Positions 16,723 to 24,630 of a stretch of DNA of 64,000 bases are shown here, piece by piece. The notes below the pieces were generated by a model. It searched no databases. It worked only from the letters and a program-made list of their open reading frames with translations, and was not told the origin of the DNA. A program made the position numbers and the translations under genes. The first letter of the stretch is position 1; each line of letters begins with the position of its first letter. Source of the stretch: Streptomyces sp. TBY4 (GTDB lineage Bacteria > Actinomycetota > Actinomycetes > Streptomycetales > Streptomycetaceae); contig NZ_JANAVF010000019.1 in NCBI RefSeq assembly GCF_024213195.1, positions 1 through 64,000 of the forward strand, given 5' to 3'.

Positions 16723-19149
16723 GTGGAGCAGCTGACGCAGCACGACCCGAGACGGATCGGCCCCTTCGAGGTGCTGGGACGGCTCGGCGCCGGCGGCATG
16801 GGGCTGGTCTATCTCGCCCGGTCGGCGTCCGGACGCCGGGTGGCGATCAAGACGGTCCGCACCGAGCTCGCCGAGGACCAGCTGTTCCGCGTCCGCTTCA
16901 CCCGTGAGGTGGAGGCGGCCCGCGCCGTGTCCGGCTTCTACACCGCGGCCGTCGTCGACGCCGACCCGCGGGCGGCCGTGCCCTGGCTGGCCACCGCGTA
17001 CGTCCCGGCGCCCTCCCTGGAGGAGATCGTCCACGAGTGCGGGCCGATGCCCGCGCAGGCCGTACGGTGGCTCGCGGCCGGCATCGCCGAGGCGCTGCAG
17101 TCCATCCACGGGGCGGGCCTGGTCCACCGCGACCTGAAGCCCTCCAACGTGCTCGTCGTCGAGGACGGCCCGCGCGTGATCGACTTCGGCATCGCCAGCG
17201 GGGTCTCCAACACCCGCCTGACCATGACGAACGTCGCCGTCGGCACCCCCGCCTACATGTCGCCGGAGCAGGCGAAGGACTCGCGCAGCGTCAAGGGCGC
17301 CAGCGACGTCTTCTCGCTCGGCTCCACGCTGGTCTTCGCCGCCACCGGGCACCCGCCGTACCACGGGGCGAACCCGGTGGAGACGGTCTTCATGCTGCTG
17401 CGCGAGGGCCCGAACCTGGAGGGGCTCCCCGACGAGCTCCGCCCGCTGATCGACTCCTGCATGCAGATGGACGCCACGCAGCGGCCGACTCCGGCCGACC
17501 TGCAGGCGCAGCTCGCCCCGCACCTCTTCGAGGGCGGCGACGAGAGCGGCACCGCCTCGGCGTGGCTGCCCGAGCGGGCCGTCGCGATGATCGAGGCCCG
17601 GCGGGCCGGCCACCGCAACGCAGCCGCGGCGGCCGCTGCGGCTGCTGTGCCGAAGCCCTCGCTTCCCCGCGCCGGGGTCTCCGCGCCCATCGAGAGCGTC
17701 GGCCCCGGTCCCGCCTCCGGTCCCGCCACGCACCGCCGCCCGCGCGGCGGGGCCGACCCCTGGACCGATCCGCGGACCGGCCAGGCCCTCCCGGAGCGGC
17801 CCGAGCGCCCGCCGATGGCCCCCTCGGGCGAGCCCGTGCGGCTCGGCGGCTCCCCGGTGCCGATCGGGCCCGGCCCGCAGGCCTCCGCCGCGGCGCCGGC
17901 CGCCCACGCCGCCGCCGCGGACTCGGCGACCGGCTGGATCCGGCCGCCCGCCGGGACCCCGGTGGCGGGCCCCACGCCCTCGGCCGTCGTACCGAGCCCC
18001 GGTCCGGCCCCCGACAGCGGCCGGTGGCGGCCCTGGCGGTTCCGGATGTCGAACGAGGTCTGGGGCACCCCGACCGTCGCCGGCGACCTGCTCTACGTCA
18101 CCTCCTTCGAGGTGCACGCCCTGGACGTGGCCAGCGGCCGCCGCCAGTTCAAGACCCGTGACGTCGCCTGGTCCATGGCCGTCTCCGACGGCCGCATCCA
18201 CGCCTCCGACGGCCCCTCCCTCTACGCCCTCGACGCGGGCGACGGCTCCGAGCGCTGGCGGCTGTCCGCCGACGCCTGGGTGTACGCGCTGCGCGCCGAC
18301 CGGGGCACCGTCGTCACCGCCACGCGCGGGGGCGGCGTACAGGCCTGGGAGGCGTCCAGCGGGCAGAAGCTGTGGGAGCTGACCGGCGCGCAGAGCGACT
18401 TCGAGACCGCCGAGGCGGCCCCCGTCCTGCACGACGGCACGGTCTACGTGTGGCAGGACGCCCGGCTGCGCGCCCTGGACGCCCGCTCCGGGCGGGAGTC
18501 CTGGTCGTACCCGGTCGGCGACGCCGCCTCCTGCGGGAACGTGCCCGTCCGGGTCGCCCCCGGCCCCGACGGAAACGTCTACGTCGCCGCCGGCACCCGG
18601 GTGATCTCCGTCGACCGGGCCTCGGGCCGGGTCCGCTGGCACTTCGAGGCCCCCGCCGTGTTCCTCGCGCCCCCGGCCTTCGCCCCCGGCGCGGCCGTCA
18701 CGGGCGGCGGGGTCTACCTCGCGGACTACCTGGGCACCGTCTACGCCCTGGACGCGGCCACCGGCAAGGACCGCTGGCGGATCGCCACCGAGCCCCGGCA
18801 GTCCGCCGACCCGGTGCTCGTCGCCGCCGGCAACGTCCACCTGGCCGCGGGCAGCGCCGTGTACACGCTCGACGCGGTCACCGGCACCCCGAAGTGGCGG
18901 TTCGCGGCGGGCGGCGAGATCACCGGTTCCCCGGCGGTCGCCGACGGCCGCGTCCACTTCGGCTCGGCCGACCACTGCCTCTACACCCTCGACGCGGTGG
19001 GCGGCCAGCTCCGCTGGAAGCTGGCCACCGGAGGGGAGATCACCGGAGCCCCGGTGGCCGAGGCGGGCGTGGTCTACGCGTGCAGCAAGGACCGCTGCGT
19101 CTACGCGCTGGACGCCGCCAAGGGCACGGGGACCCGTACGGGCGGGTGA
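16723..19149 (+). CDS. afsK: Ser/Thr protein kinase with PQQ-like beta-propeller (AfsK)
   Basis: This 808-aa protein is AfsK-like. The N-terminal Hanks-type kinase has the P-loop GAGGMG at 22-27, Lys43, HRDLKPSN at 135-142, DFG at 154-156 and GTPAYMSPEQA. A Pro/Ala-rich linker of about 180 residues follows. The C-terminal half is built from PQQ-binding-like repeats (for example VYALDAATGKDRWRI and LYTLDAVGGQLRWKL) forming a beta-propeller. There is no transmembrane segment, matching membrane-peripheral AfsK. In S. coelicolor, AfsK autophosphorylates and phosphorylates AfsR, which controls secondary metabolism. The GTG at 16723 is chosen because GGAGG lies 6 bases upstream and the encoded EQLTQHDPRRIGPFEVLG matches AfsK starts. 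Its target afsR lies about 14 kb downstream. Confidence 0.93.
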   Translation: MEQLTQHDPRRIGPFEVLGRLGAGGMGLVYLARSASGRRVAIKTVRTELAEDQLFRVRFTREVEAARAVSGFYTAAVVDADPRAAVPWLATAYVPAPSLEEIVHECGPMPAQAVRWLAAGIAEALQSIHGAGLVHRDLKPSNVLVVEDGPRVIDFGIASGVSNTRLTMTNVAVGTPAYMSPEQAKDSRSVKGASDVFSLGSTLVFAATGHPPYHGANPVETVFMLLREGPNLEGLPDELRPLIDSCMQMDATQRPTPADLQAQLAPHLFEGGDESGTASAWLPERAVAMIEARRAGHRNAAAAAAAAAVPKPSLPRAGVSAPIESVGPGPASGPATHRRPRGGADPWTDPRTGQALPERPERPPMAPSGEPVRLGGSPVPIGPGPQASAAAPAAHAAAADSATGWIRPPAGTPVAGPTPSAVVPSPGPAPDSGRWRPWRFRMSNEVWGTPTVAGDLLYVTSFEVHALDVASGRRQFKTRDVAWSMAVSDGRIHASDGPSLYALDAGDGSERWRLSADAWVYALRADRGTVVTATRGGGVQAWEASSGQKLWELTGAQSDFETAEAAPVLHDGTVYVWQDARLRALDARSGRESWSYPVGDAASCGNVPVRVAPGPDGNVYVAAGTRVISVDRASGRVRWHFEAPAVFLAPPAFAPGAAVTGGGVYLADYLGTVYALDAATGKDRWRIATEPRQSADPVLVAAGNVHLAAGSAVYTLDAVTGTPKWRFAAGGEITGSPAVADGRVHFGSADHCLYTLDAVGGQLRWKLATGGEITGAPVAEAGVVYACSKDRCVYALDAAKGTGTRTGG

Positions 19150-19241
19150 CCCGGCCCGTCCGCCGTCTGAGCTGGGGCTGAGCCGTCCGGGGGCGCGGTC
19201 GCGGCCCCCTCGGGGTCGCGCACCGCACCAGGAGTGACAGG

Positions 19242-19745
19242 ATGGACCCCATGAGCAACGTATTCTTCGACATCAAGATCGACGGCGCGGACGCCGGTCG
19301 CATCGTCTTCAACCTCTTCGACGAGGTCGTCCCGAAGACCGCCCAGAACTTCCGCGAGCTGTGCACCGGCCAGAACGGCTTCGGCTACGCCGGCTCCGGC
19401 TTCCACCGCGTCATCCCGCAGTTCATGCTGCAGGGCGGTGACTTCACCAACCACAACGGCACGGGCGGCAAGAGCATCTACGGCGAGAAGTTCGCCGACG
19501 AGAACTTCACCCTGAAGCACGACCGCAAGTACCTGCTGTCGATGGCGAACGCCGGCCGCAACACCAACGGCTCGCAGTTCTTCATCACCACCGTCCTCAC
19601 CCCGTGGCTCGACGGCAAGCACGTCGTCTTCGGCGAGGTCGTCTCGGGCCAGGAGCTCGTGGACCAGATCGAGAAGCTCGGTTCCCCCTCGGGCTCCGTC
19701 AAGGGCAAGGTCGAGATCGCGGCGTCCGGCGTCGTCGAGGCCTGA
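19242..19745 (+). CDS. Peptidyl-prolyl cis-trans isomerase (cyclophilin)
   Basis: This 167-aa cytosolic single-domain cyclophilin catalyses proline isomerisation. Signatures are FHRVIPQFMLQGGDF (catalytic Arg in FHR), SMANAGRNTNGSQFFI and WLDGKHVVFGEV. It has no signal peptide. The ATG at 19242 has AGGAG 7 bases upstream; an ATG at 19251 gives the more usual family start (MSNVFF). A GC-rich hairpin follows the gene. Confidence 0.93.
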   Translation: MDPMSNVFFDIKIDGADAGRIVFNLFDEVVPKTAQNFRELCTGQNGFGYAGSGFHRVIPQFMLQGGDFTNHNGTGGKSIYGEKFADENFTLKHDRKYLLSMANAGRNTNGSQFFITTVLTPWLDGKHVVFGEVVSGQELVDQIEKLGSPSGSVKGKVEIAASGVVEA

Positions 19746-19772
19746 TCCCCACCCCGCCCGCAACGGCTGGCC

Positions 19773-19802
19773 GGCCCCGCCCCCTCAGGGGGGACGGGGC
19801 CG
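19773..19802. terminator. Hairpin terminator after cyclophilin gene
   Basis: GGCCCCGCCCCC pairs with GGGGGGACGGGGCC (one bulge) between the cyclophilin gene and the convergent MarR gene. Confidence 0.55.
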
Positions 19803-19805
19803 CCG

Positions 19806-20282
19806 TCATGTCCGGGGCCGCGCCCTGTCGGCGGATGCTTCTGCTACTTCGGCTGGTTCGCCTGGTGGGGGGGTGGGGAGCCCCATTACGTTGCGGATGT
19901 CCGCGCTGCTCTCGGCCATGTCGCGCAGGATCGTTTCCATGGTGGAGGAGGACTCTGAGAAGAGTTCCCGGCCGGCCGGCGTGAGCCGGGCGTCGAAGCC
20001 CCTCCGGTCGGTGGAGCACGGCTTCCTCTCGACGTAGCCGGCGCTGATCATCTGCGCCAGCAGCCGGGAGACCTGCGGCTGGCTCCTGGCCGCGCGGGAG
20101 CTGAGCTCGCCCGCCCGGATCCAGTCGTCGGCGTGCATCAGCACGTCCATGATCTCGAAGGCGCTTGCGCACAGGCCGTGTTGCTCGGCCAGTGCGCGTT
20201 CCGCGGCCTGATTGATCTGCGCGCAGGCGCGGGTCACGGACACCCATCGATCGGTCAGAGCTGTTTCTGTCACGCCCCTCAT
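19806..20282 (-). CDS. MarR family regulator
   Basis: This 158-aa winged-helix regulator has the MarR core (GLCASAFEIMDVLMHADDWI, recognition-helix region SQPQVSRLLAQMISAGYVER, wing with CSTDRRGFDARLTPAG). It is divergent from a DHA2-type drug exporter, the classical arrangement for repression of an efflux pump with ligand-induced release. The gap between them holds an imperfect inverted repeat that is a good operator candidate. The start at 20282 has no clear ribosome site and the mRNA may be leaderless. Confidence 0.85.
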   Translation of the reverse strand: MRGVTETALTDRWVSVTRACAQINQAAERALAEQHGLCASAFEIMDVLMHADDWIRAGELSSRAARSQPQVSRLLAQMISAGYVERKPCSTDRRGFDARLTPAGRELFSESSSTMETILRDMAESSADIRNVMGLPTPPPGEPAEVAEASADRARPRT

Positions 20283-20306
20283 CGTAGGTTCGCGGGCTCC
20301 TCTTGT

Positions 20307-20363
20307 CGATGCAGGCGCATGAATGTACTGTGCGGATCAAGATCGATGTATTCGCATGCATCG
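20307..20363. promoter_or_regulatory. Candidate MarR operator (imperfect inverted repeat)
   Basis: CGATGCAGGCGCATGAATGT (20307-20326) is an imperfect inverted match of TGTATTCGCATGCATCG (20347-20363). The pair sits between the MarR gene and the divergent exporter. Confidence 0.5.
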
Positions 20364-20422
20364 TTTATGTCGTCGTACTCACCCGCGGTGCCCCACCGCG
20401 GTACCCAAGCGAAGGAGACGTG

Positions 20423-21922
20423 GTGACCGAGCAGACGCTGGCACCCCAGACCGCCGGGCAGGACGCCGGAGAAGCGCACGCCCACGCCCCCGGCAAGGCC
20501 CCCTGGACCACCCTCGTGGTGGTCGGCGTCGCCCAGCTGATGGTCATGCTGGACTCCACGGTCGTGAACGTGGCGCTGCCCTCCATCGGGGCCCAGCTGC
20601 CCGCCGATCCGACCGCCCTGCAGTGGACCATCAGCGCGTACGTCCTGATGCTCGGCAGCCTGCTGCTCTTCGGCGGCCGCGTCTCCGACGTCTTCGGCCG
20701 CCGCCGCACCTTCGTCACCGGCCTCTCGGTCTTCGCCGTGGCCTCCGTGCTCTGCGGCATCGCCGGCAACCAGGAGCTGCTCGTCGCGGGCCGCGCCCTC
20801 CAGGGCGCCGGAGCCGCGCTGCTCTCCGCGGCCGCCCTCTCCATCATCCTGGCGGTCTACCAGGACGAGGAGCAGCGCAAGATCGCTCTGACCGCCTGGA
20901 GCGGCCTCGGCGTGATCGGCGCGACCATCGGCGTCGTCCTGGGCGGGCTCATCGTCACCGCCATCAGCTGGCGCTGGGCCTTCCTGATCAACATCCCGGT
21001 CAGCATCGCGGCCCTGATCGGCGCCCTGCGCGCCATGCCCGCCCTCAACACCAGCAACGGCCGCAAGCTGCGGCTGCCCTCCGCCATCGTGTCGACCGCC
21101 GGACTCGCGGCCCTGTCCTTCGGCCTGATCCGGCTGCACGAGGGATTCGGCGACCCGACCGCCTGGAGCAGCATCGGCGCCGCCGTGGTCCTGCTCACCG
21201 TGGTGACCTTCATGGAGATCGGACAGGCCGACCCGCTGCTCCCGCTCCACCTGCTGCGCAAGCCCACCTACTGGCTGTCCAGCGTCGGCCTGCTCCTGGT
21301 GGCCGGCGTCATGATCAGCAGCTCCTTCCTGGCCAGCATGTACTTCCAGCGGGTCCACGAGATGAGCGCCTTCGTCACCGGCCTCTCCCTGCTCCCCATG
21401 GGCCTGGCGGCCCTCGTCGTCGCCATGGTCGCGCCGGCCCTGGCGAACGCGCTGGGCCTGGGCGGCATGTACGTGGCCGGCGCCGCGCTGCAGCTCGTCG
21501 GTACGGGCCTCCTGGCGGCCGGCAGCGACAGCGTCGCGCTGACCGTCGGGGCGCTGGCGGTCATCGGCGCCGGTCTGCCGGCCTGCTTCGTCCCGCTCTT
21601 CGGCATCGGCACCTCGCACGTCAAGCTGGAGGAGTCGGGCGTCGGATCCGGCCTGCTGAACACCTTCAACGAGACCGGCGCCGCCCTCGGCATCGCCGTC
21701 ATCGGCACCATCCTCATGACCTCGGTGGACGGCCGCCTCGACGGCGGCGACTCCGTCGCCGACGCGACCACCGCCGGCGTGGGCAACGGCTTCCTCGCGC
21801 TGGCCGTGTGCTCGGCCGTCGCCATCGTGATCGCCCTCGTGCTCCGGTCGCTGACCCGCGCCCCCCAGGGGTCCGGCAGACTCGGCCCCTCCAGCGGCAA
21901 ACCCAGCCCCTCCGGCGTTTGA
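20423..21922 (+). CDS. MFS drug exporter, DHA2 (EmrB/QacA) family
   Basis: This 499-aa membrane protein has the 14-helix DHA2 architecture. Motifs visible are LDSTVVNVALPSIGAQL in helix 1, GGRVSDVFGRRRTF (motif A) and GLGVIGATIGVVLGGLI (motif C, antiporter). It probably exports toxic organic compounds using the proton gradient. The GTG at 20423 follows AAGGAG by 5 bases. The last codons (SPSGV then TGA) are provided by a copy of the GC-rich intergenic repeat, so the end of the protein is probably a recent addition. It is likely repressed by the divergent MarR. Confidence 0.9.
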   Translation: MTEQTLAPQTAGQDAGEAHAHAPGKAPWTTLVVVGVAQLMVMLDSTVVNVALPSIGAQLPADPTALQWTISAYVLMLGSLLLFGGRVSDVFGRRRTFVTGLSVFAVASVLCGIAGNQELLVAGRALQGAGAALLSAAALSIILAVYQDEEQRKIALTAWSGLGVIGATIGVVLGGLIVTAISWRWAFLINIPVSIAALIGALRAMPALNTSNGRKLRLPSAIVSTAGLAALSFGLIRLHEGFGDPTAWSSIGAAVVLLTVVTFMEIGQADPLLPLHLLRKPTYWLSSVGLLLVAGVMISSSFLASMYFQRVHEMSAFVTGLSLLPMGLAALVVAMVAPALANALGLGGMYVAGAALQLVGTGLLAAGSDSVALTVGALAVIGAGLPACFVPLFGIGTSHVKLEESGVGSGLLNTFNETGAALGIAVIGTILMTSVDGRLDGGDSVADATTAGVGNGFLALAVCSAVAIVIALVLRSLTRAPQGSGRLGPSSGKPSPSGV

Positions 21923-21957
21923 GGAGCGGGGGTCCGGGGGCTGGCCCCCGGCAACGG
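21904..21957. repeat. GC-rich intergenic repeat supplying a stop codon
   Basis: The element reads CAGCCCCTCCGGCGTTTGAG and continues into a CCGGGGGC/GCCCCCGG hairpin. The TGA in its core ends the MFS gene. Confidence 0.65.
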
Positions 21958-22035
21958 CGCGGCACGCGCGAAGGGGTCCGGGCGCAGCCCGGGGAACGGG
22001 CGAAGGGCGGGTAGGGGACAGCCCCGCAGGGTCCG

Positions 22036-22587
22036 CTACGAGTGATCCTGCGGCGGCGGAGGCCAAACCGAAGGCCCCGGCGGCCGAGCCGGATCCGGAT
22101 CCGGATCCGGATCCGGATCCGGGGCCGGCCCCGGGACGGGCTCCCGCCCGACGGGCTCGCGCCGCCGACGAGGCCGCCCACTCATCACGGCCGCCGCCAG
22201 AAGAAGCACCGCCCCCGCCCCGAAAGCACTGGCGACCCCGTCGCCGAGCCCCGCCCCGTCCCCACCGACGGACAGACTCCCCGCAGCCTGCCCCTGCCGC
22301 ACCATCCACAGCACGGCGAAGCCGAGTACGACGACCCCCGACAAAGCCATGAGCACCCGCGACCGCAGCACCACCGCGACCACCGCGAGCACCCCGCCGA
22401 AGAGGAACGGCAGCAGCAGCGACCCCAGCAGCGCGGCCTTGTCATCGGTGATCCCGGCGGCGCTGAAGAGCTCCTCGATGCGGTAGTCGCGTCCGTGACG
22501 GCCGTCGTACCAGGCACGGAAGGGGCTCCAGACGGCGGCCGTCGCTCCGATCAGACCCAGGAGCGAGCCGAGTGCGTTGCGGATCAT
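22036..22587 (-). CDS. Small integral membrane protein with Asp-Pro repeat tail
   Basis: This 183-aa protein of unknown function has about four predicted membrane helices, around ALGSLLGLIGATAAVW, LLGSLLLPFLFGGVLAVVAV, VLMALSGVVVLGFAVLW and AFGAGAVLLLAAAVMSG. A cytoplasmic-type tail follows with an Arg-rich stretch and then (DP)5. The DP repeat is encoded by tandem CCGGAT hexamers at about 22090-22121. The ATG at 22587 follows GGAGGG by 7 bases; the open frame extends a further 23 codons upstream without support. Confidence 0.65.
   Translation of the reverse strand: MIRNALGSLLGLIGATAAVWSPFRAWYDGRHGRDYRIEELFSAAGITDDKAALLGSLLLPFLFGGVLAVVAVVLRSRVLMALSGVVVLGFAVLWMVRQGQAAGSLSVGGDGAGLGDGVASAFGAGAVLLLAAAVMSGRPRRRREPVGREPVPGPAPDPDPDPDPDPARPPGPSVWPPPPQDHS
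22090..22121. repeat. CCGGAT hexamer tandem repeat
   Basis: About five direct copies of CCGGAT lie inside the C-terminal coding region of the membrane protein and encode alternating Asp-Pro. Such hexamer runs keep the reading frame when copy number changes. Confidence 0.75.
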
Positions 22588-22721
22588 GCCCGGCCCTCCG
22601 GGGACGTGGGTCTGGATCTCGTTCCCGACGCTACGCCCGCCCCCGCACGGCCGCACGCGGAGTCCGGCGGGGGGCTCCTGGTAGCGTGCCGCCGGTTGTC
22701 CAACGGGGAGGGGTAAGGGCC

Positions 22722-23333
22722 ATGGTGGTCACGGGGCGGCAGTTCAGGCTGACGGCGGTGCTGGTGGGCGTGGTGCTCGCGCTGACGGGGTTCTCGTCTA
22801 CGGGCGGCAGCGGCGGCAAGAGCAAGAGCAAGAGCAGCGGGGGCGGCTGCTCCAGCTCGAAGAGCAAGTCGAAGAAGAAGAGCTACAGCGGCACGGGCAA
22901 CAGCGGCAGCGGTTCCACCGCCACCGCCACCCCCACCGCGACCCGCCCGCTCGCCCAGGCCGTGGTCGTCAACTGCGTCGGGCCGGCCGGGGTGAAGGCC
23001 GTGGTGGAGGTCACCTCCAAGGCCTCGGCCGAGTACACCTTCCGCGTACCGCTGGTCTTCGAGGGCGCGTCCGGCCGGGTCGACTCCGGCTCCGCGGACC
23101 TCACGCTGAAGGCGGGCGAGACCCGGAGGATCGACGTGCCGATGACGAGCCCCGCCAAGGCGGGCGAGGTGCAGCGCTGCGTGGTGGGGGAGGTCCAGAC
23201 CCTCTCGTCGTCCTCGCCCACCCCGACGTCGACGTCCGGCTCCGGGAGCACGGGGTCCGTCACCACCACCGGCGGCTCGGGCGGCAAGACCACGAGCACG
23301 CCGAAGCCCCGGTCCACGAAGAAGACCCGCTAG
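22722..23333 (+). CDS. Secreted Ser/Lys/Thr-rich hypothetical protein
   Basis: This 203-aa protein has an N-terminal signal or anchor segment (LTAVLVGVVLALTGF), then a Gly/Ser/Lys-rich low-complexity region. A predicted beta-sandwich of about 85 residues follows (VVVNCVGPAGVKAVVEVTSK to EVQRCVVGEV), whose two Cys may form a disulfide. The tail is again Ser/Thr-rich. I recognise no family. The ATG at 22722 has GGGGAGGGG about 9 bases upstream. Confidence 0.65.
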   Translation: MVVTGRQFRLTAVLVGVVLALTGFSSTGGSGGKSKSKSSGGGCSSSKSKSKKKSYSGTGNSGSGSTATATPTATRPLAQAVVVNCVGPAGVKAVVEVTSKASAEYTFRVPLVFEGASGRVDSGSADLTLKAGETRRIDVPMTSPAKAGEVQRCVVGEVQTLSSSSPTPTSTSGSGSTGSVTTTGGSGGKTTSTPKPRSTKKTR

Positions 23334-23376
23334 CGGGGACGGGGGCCGGCAGACGGCACCCGTCGACCCCCGCGGC

Positions 23377-24156
23377 TCAGCGGATCCGCGGCTCCGGTGC
23401 CGCCCCGCGCCGCCCGGCGAACAGCTCGGCCTGCCGCTCCGGCGGCAGGTTCCCGAGCGCCACCAGACCCGGCGCCTGCGCGAGGGCCTGCTGGAGCGCG
23501 GCCTGCTTCGCCGTCCACAGGGACCGTACGGTGCCCTGCACGGCCTCCGTCGGGAAGCCGGCCAGGGTCTCGGCCGCCCGCAGGGCCGCCGGGAGCAGTT
23601 CCCCGGGCTCGGCCAGCTCCGAGACGAGGCCGATCTCGTACGCCCGCCGTGCGGAGAGCCGTTCGGCGGTGCCCATCAGGGACATCCGGGCGGCCTCGCC
23701 GAAGGGCATGCGCTGCGCCATGTAGATCGCCTCGTACGCGCTGACCATGCCGTAGCTGGTGTGCGGGTCGAAGTACGTCGCGGAGGCGGAGGAGATGATG
23801 AACTCCGATTCGCCCAGCAGGTAGAACGCCCCGCCGCAGGCCATGCCGTTGACGGCGGCGACCACCGGCTTCCACAGGTCGTTCGCCTTCGGCCCGATGG
23901 CGACGAGCGGATCGTCCACCGAGTACGGCGAGGAGGGCTGCGGCACCTCCGCGTTCCGGTCGATGCCGGTGCAGAAGGCCGCCTGCCCGGCGCCCGTCAG
24001 CACGATCGCCCGTACCTCGTCCTCGTAGCGGAACTCCCGCCAGACCCGGGCCAGTTCGGCCGCCGTTTCCAGGTCGATCGCGTTGTGCTTGCGCTCCCGG
24101 TCCAGGGTGACGACCGCGACCCCGGTGGTCTTGTCGCGCTCGACGCGCACGGTCAT
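23377..24156 (-). CDS. Enoyl-CoA hydratase/isomerase family protein
   Basis: This 259-aa crotonase-fold enzyme shows VVTLDRERKHNAIDLETAAEL, an oxyanion-hole segment in AFCTGIDRNAEV, and PVVAAVNGMACGGAFYLLGESEF. The position that is often Glu (Glu144 in hydratases) is occupied around TSYGMVSAYEA, so hydration is not assured. It could instead be an isomerase or C-C hydrolase-type crotonase. Its ATG overlaps the DUF35 stop (ATGA), making it the third gene of the operon thiolase-fold, DUF35, crotonase. Confidence 0.86.
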   Translation of the reverse strand: MTVRVERDKTTGVAVVTLDRERKHNAIDLETAAELARVWREFRYEDEVRAIVLTGAGQAAFCTGIDRNAEVPQPSSPYSVDDPLVAIGPKANDLWKPVVAAVNGMACGGAFYLLGESEFIISSASATYFDPHTSYGMVSAYEAIYMAQRMPFGEAARMSLMGTAERLSARRAYEIGLVSELAEPGELLPAALRAAETLAGFPTEAVQGTVRSLWTAKQAALQQALAQAPGLVALGNLPPERQAELFAGRRGAAPEPRIR

Positions 24157-24617
24157 GACTTCTCCAGGATCCAGCGCGGCACCGCCATCCCGCCGGTCTC
24201 GGTGAACACCGCCTGGACGCGGGCGCCGATGCGCAGCCGCGCCGGGTCCATCGAGTCCAGCGGGGCGTCGGCGGAAGTGACGAGGTTCCCGACGAGGCGG
24301 ATCTGCGGGGCTTCGGCGAGCTCCACGAGGATCACGTTGTACGGGGCCATGGCGGCGTAGGCGGGCAGCAGCGGCGGGTGCGGCTGCACGTACGACCAGA
24401 TCCGGCCCCGGCCGCTCATCAGGCGCCATTCGGAGTCGAAGGACCGGCAGTGCGGGCAGCAGGGGCGGGGCGGGAAGCGCAGTTTCCCGCAGTCGGGCGC
24501 CGCGCAGGCCTGGACGCGGAGTTCGCCCTGGGCCGCGTACTCCCAGAAGGGGGCCCCGTCCCCGTCGGGTACGGGGAGGAGGAGCTCGTCGGCGGAGGGG
24601 GTTTCGGCGGTGGTCAT
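24153..24617 (-). CDS. Zn-ribbon/OB-fold protein (DUF35 family), second copy
   Basis: This 154-aa DUF35 protein has zinc ligands CAAPDCGKLRFPPRPCCPHC and an OB fold (GRIWSYVQPHPPLLPAYAAM). It sits between the thiolase-fold gene 13 bp upstream and the crotonase gene, which overlaps it by 4 bases. Direct neighbourhood with the thiolase-fold gene supports a complex of the Ltp-DUF35 type. The ATG at 24617 follows GGAG by 5 bases. Expression should follow the operator at 25834-25848. Confidence 0.86.
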   Translation of the reverse strand: MTTAETPSADELLLPVPDGDGAPFWEYAAQGELRVQACAAPDCGKLRFPPRPCCPHCRSFDSEWRLMSGRGRIWSYVQPHPPLLPAYAAMAPYNVILVELAEAPQIRLVGNLVTSADAPLDSMDPARLRIGARVQAVFTETGGMAVPRWILEKS

Positions 24618-24630
24618 GGGTCTCCGTTCC

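Noticed and set aside
16732..16746. CTGACGCAGCACGAC at the start of afsK as an operator
   Set aside because: Only one half-site matches and it lies in coding sequence.
16366..18975. An 869-codon open frame antisense to afsK
   Set aside because: It is a GC-bias shadow: composition is Gly/Ala/Val/Arg-rich without domains, and the sense strand encodes a clear kinase and propeller.
20279..22309. Long antisense open frame over the MFS exporter
   Set aside because: It has biased composition and no motifs, and the exporter frame is unambiguous.
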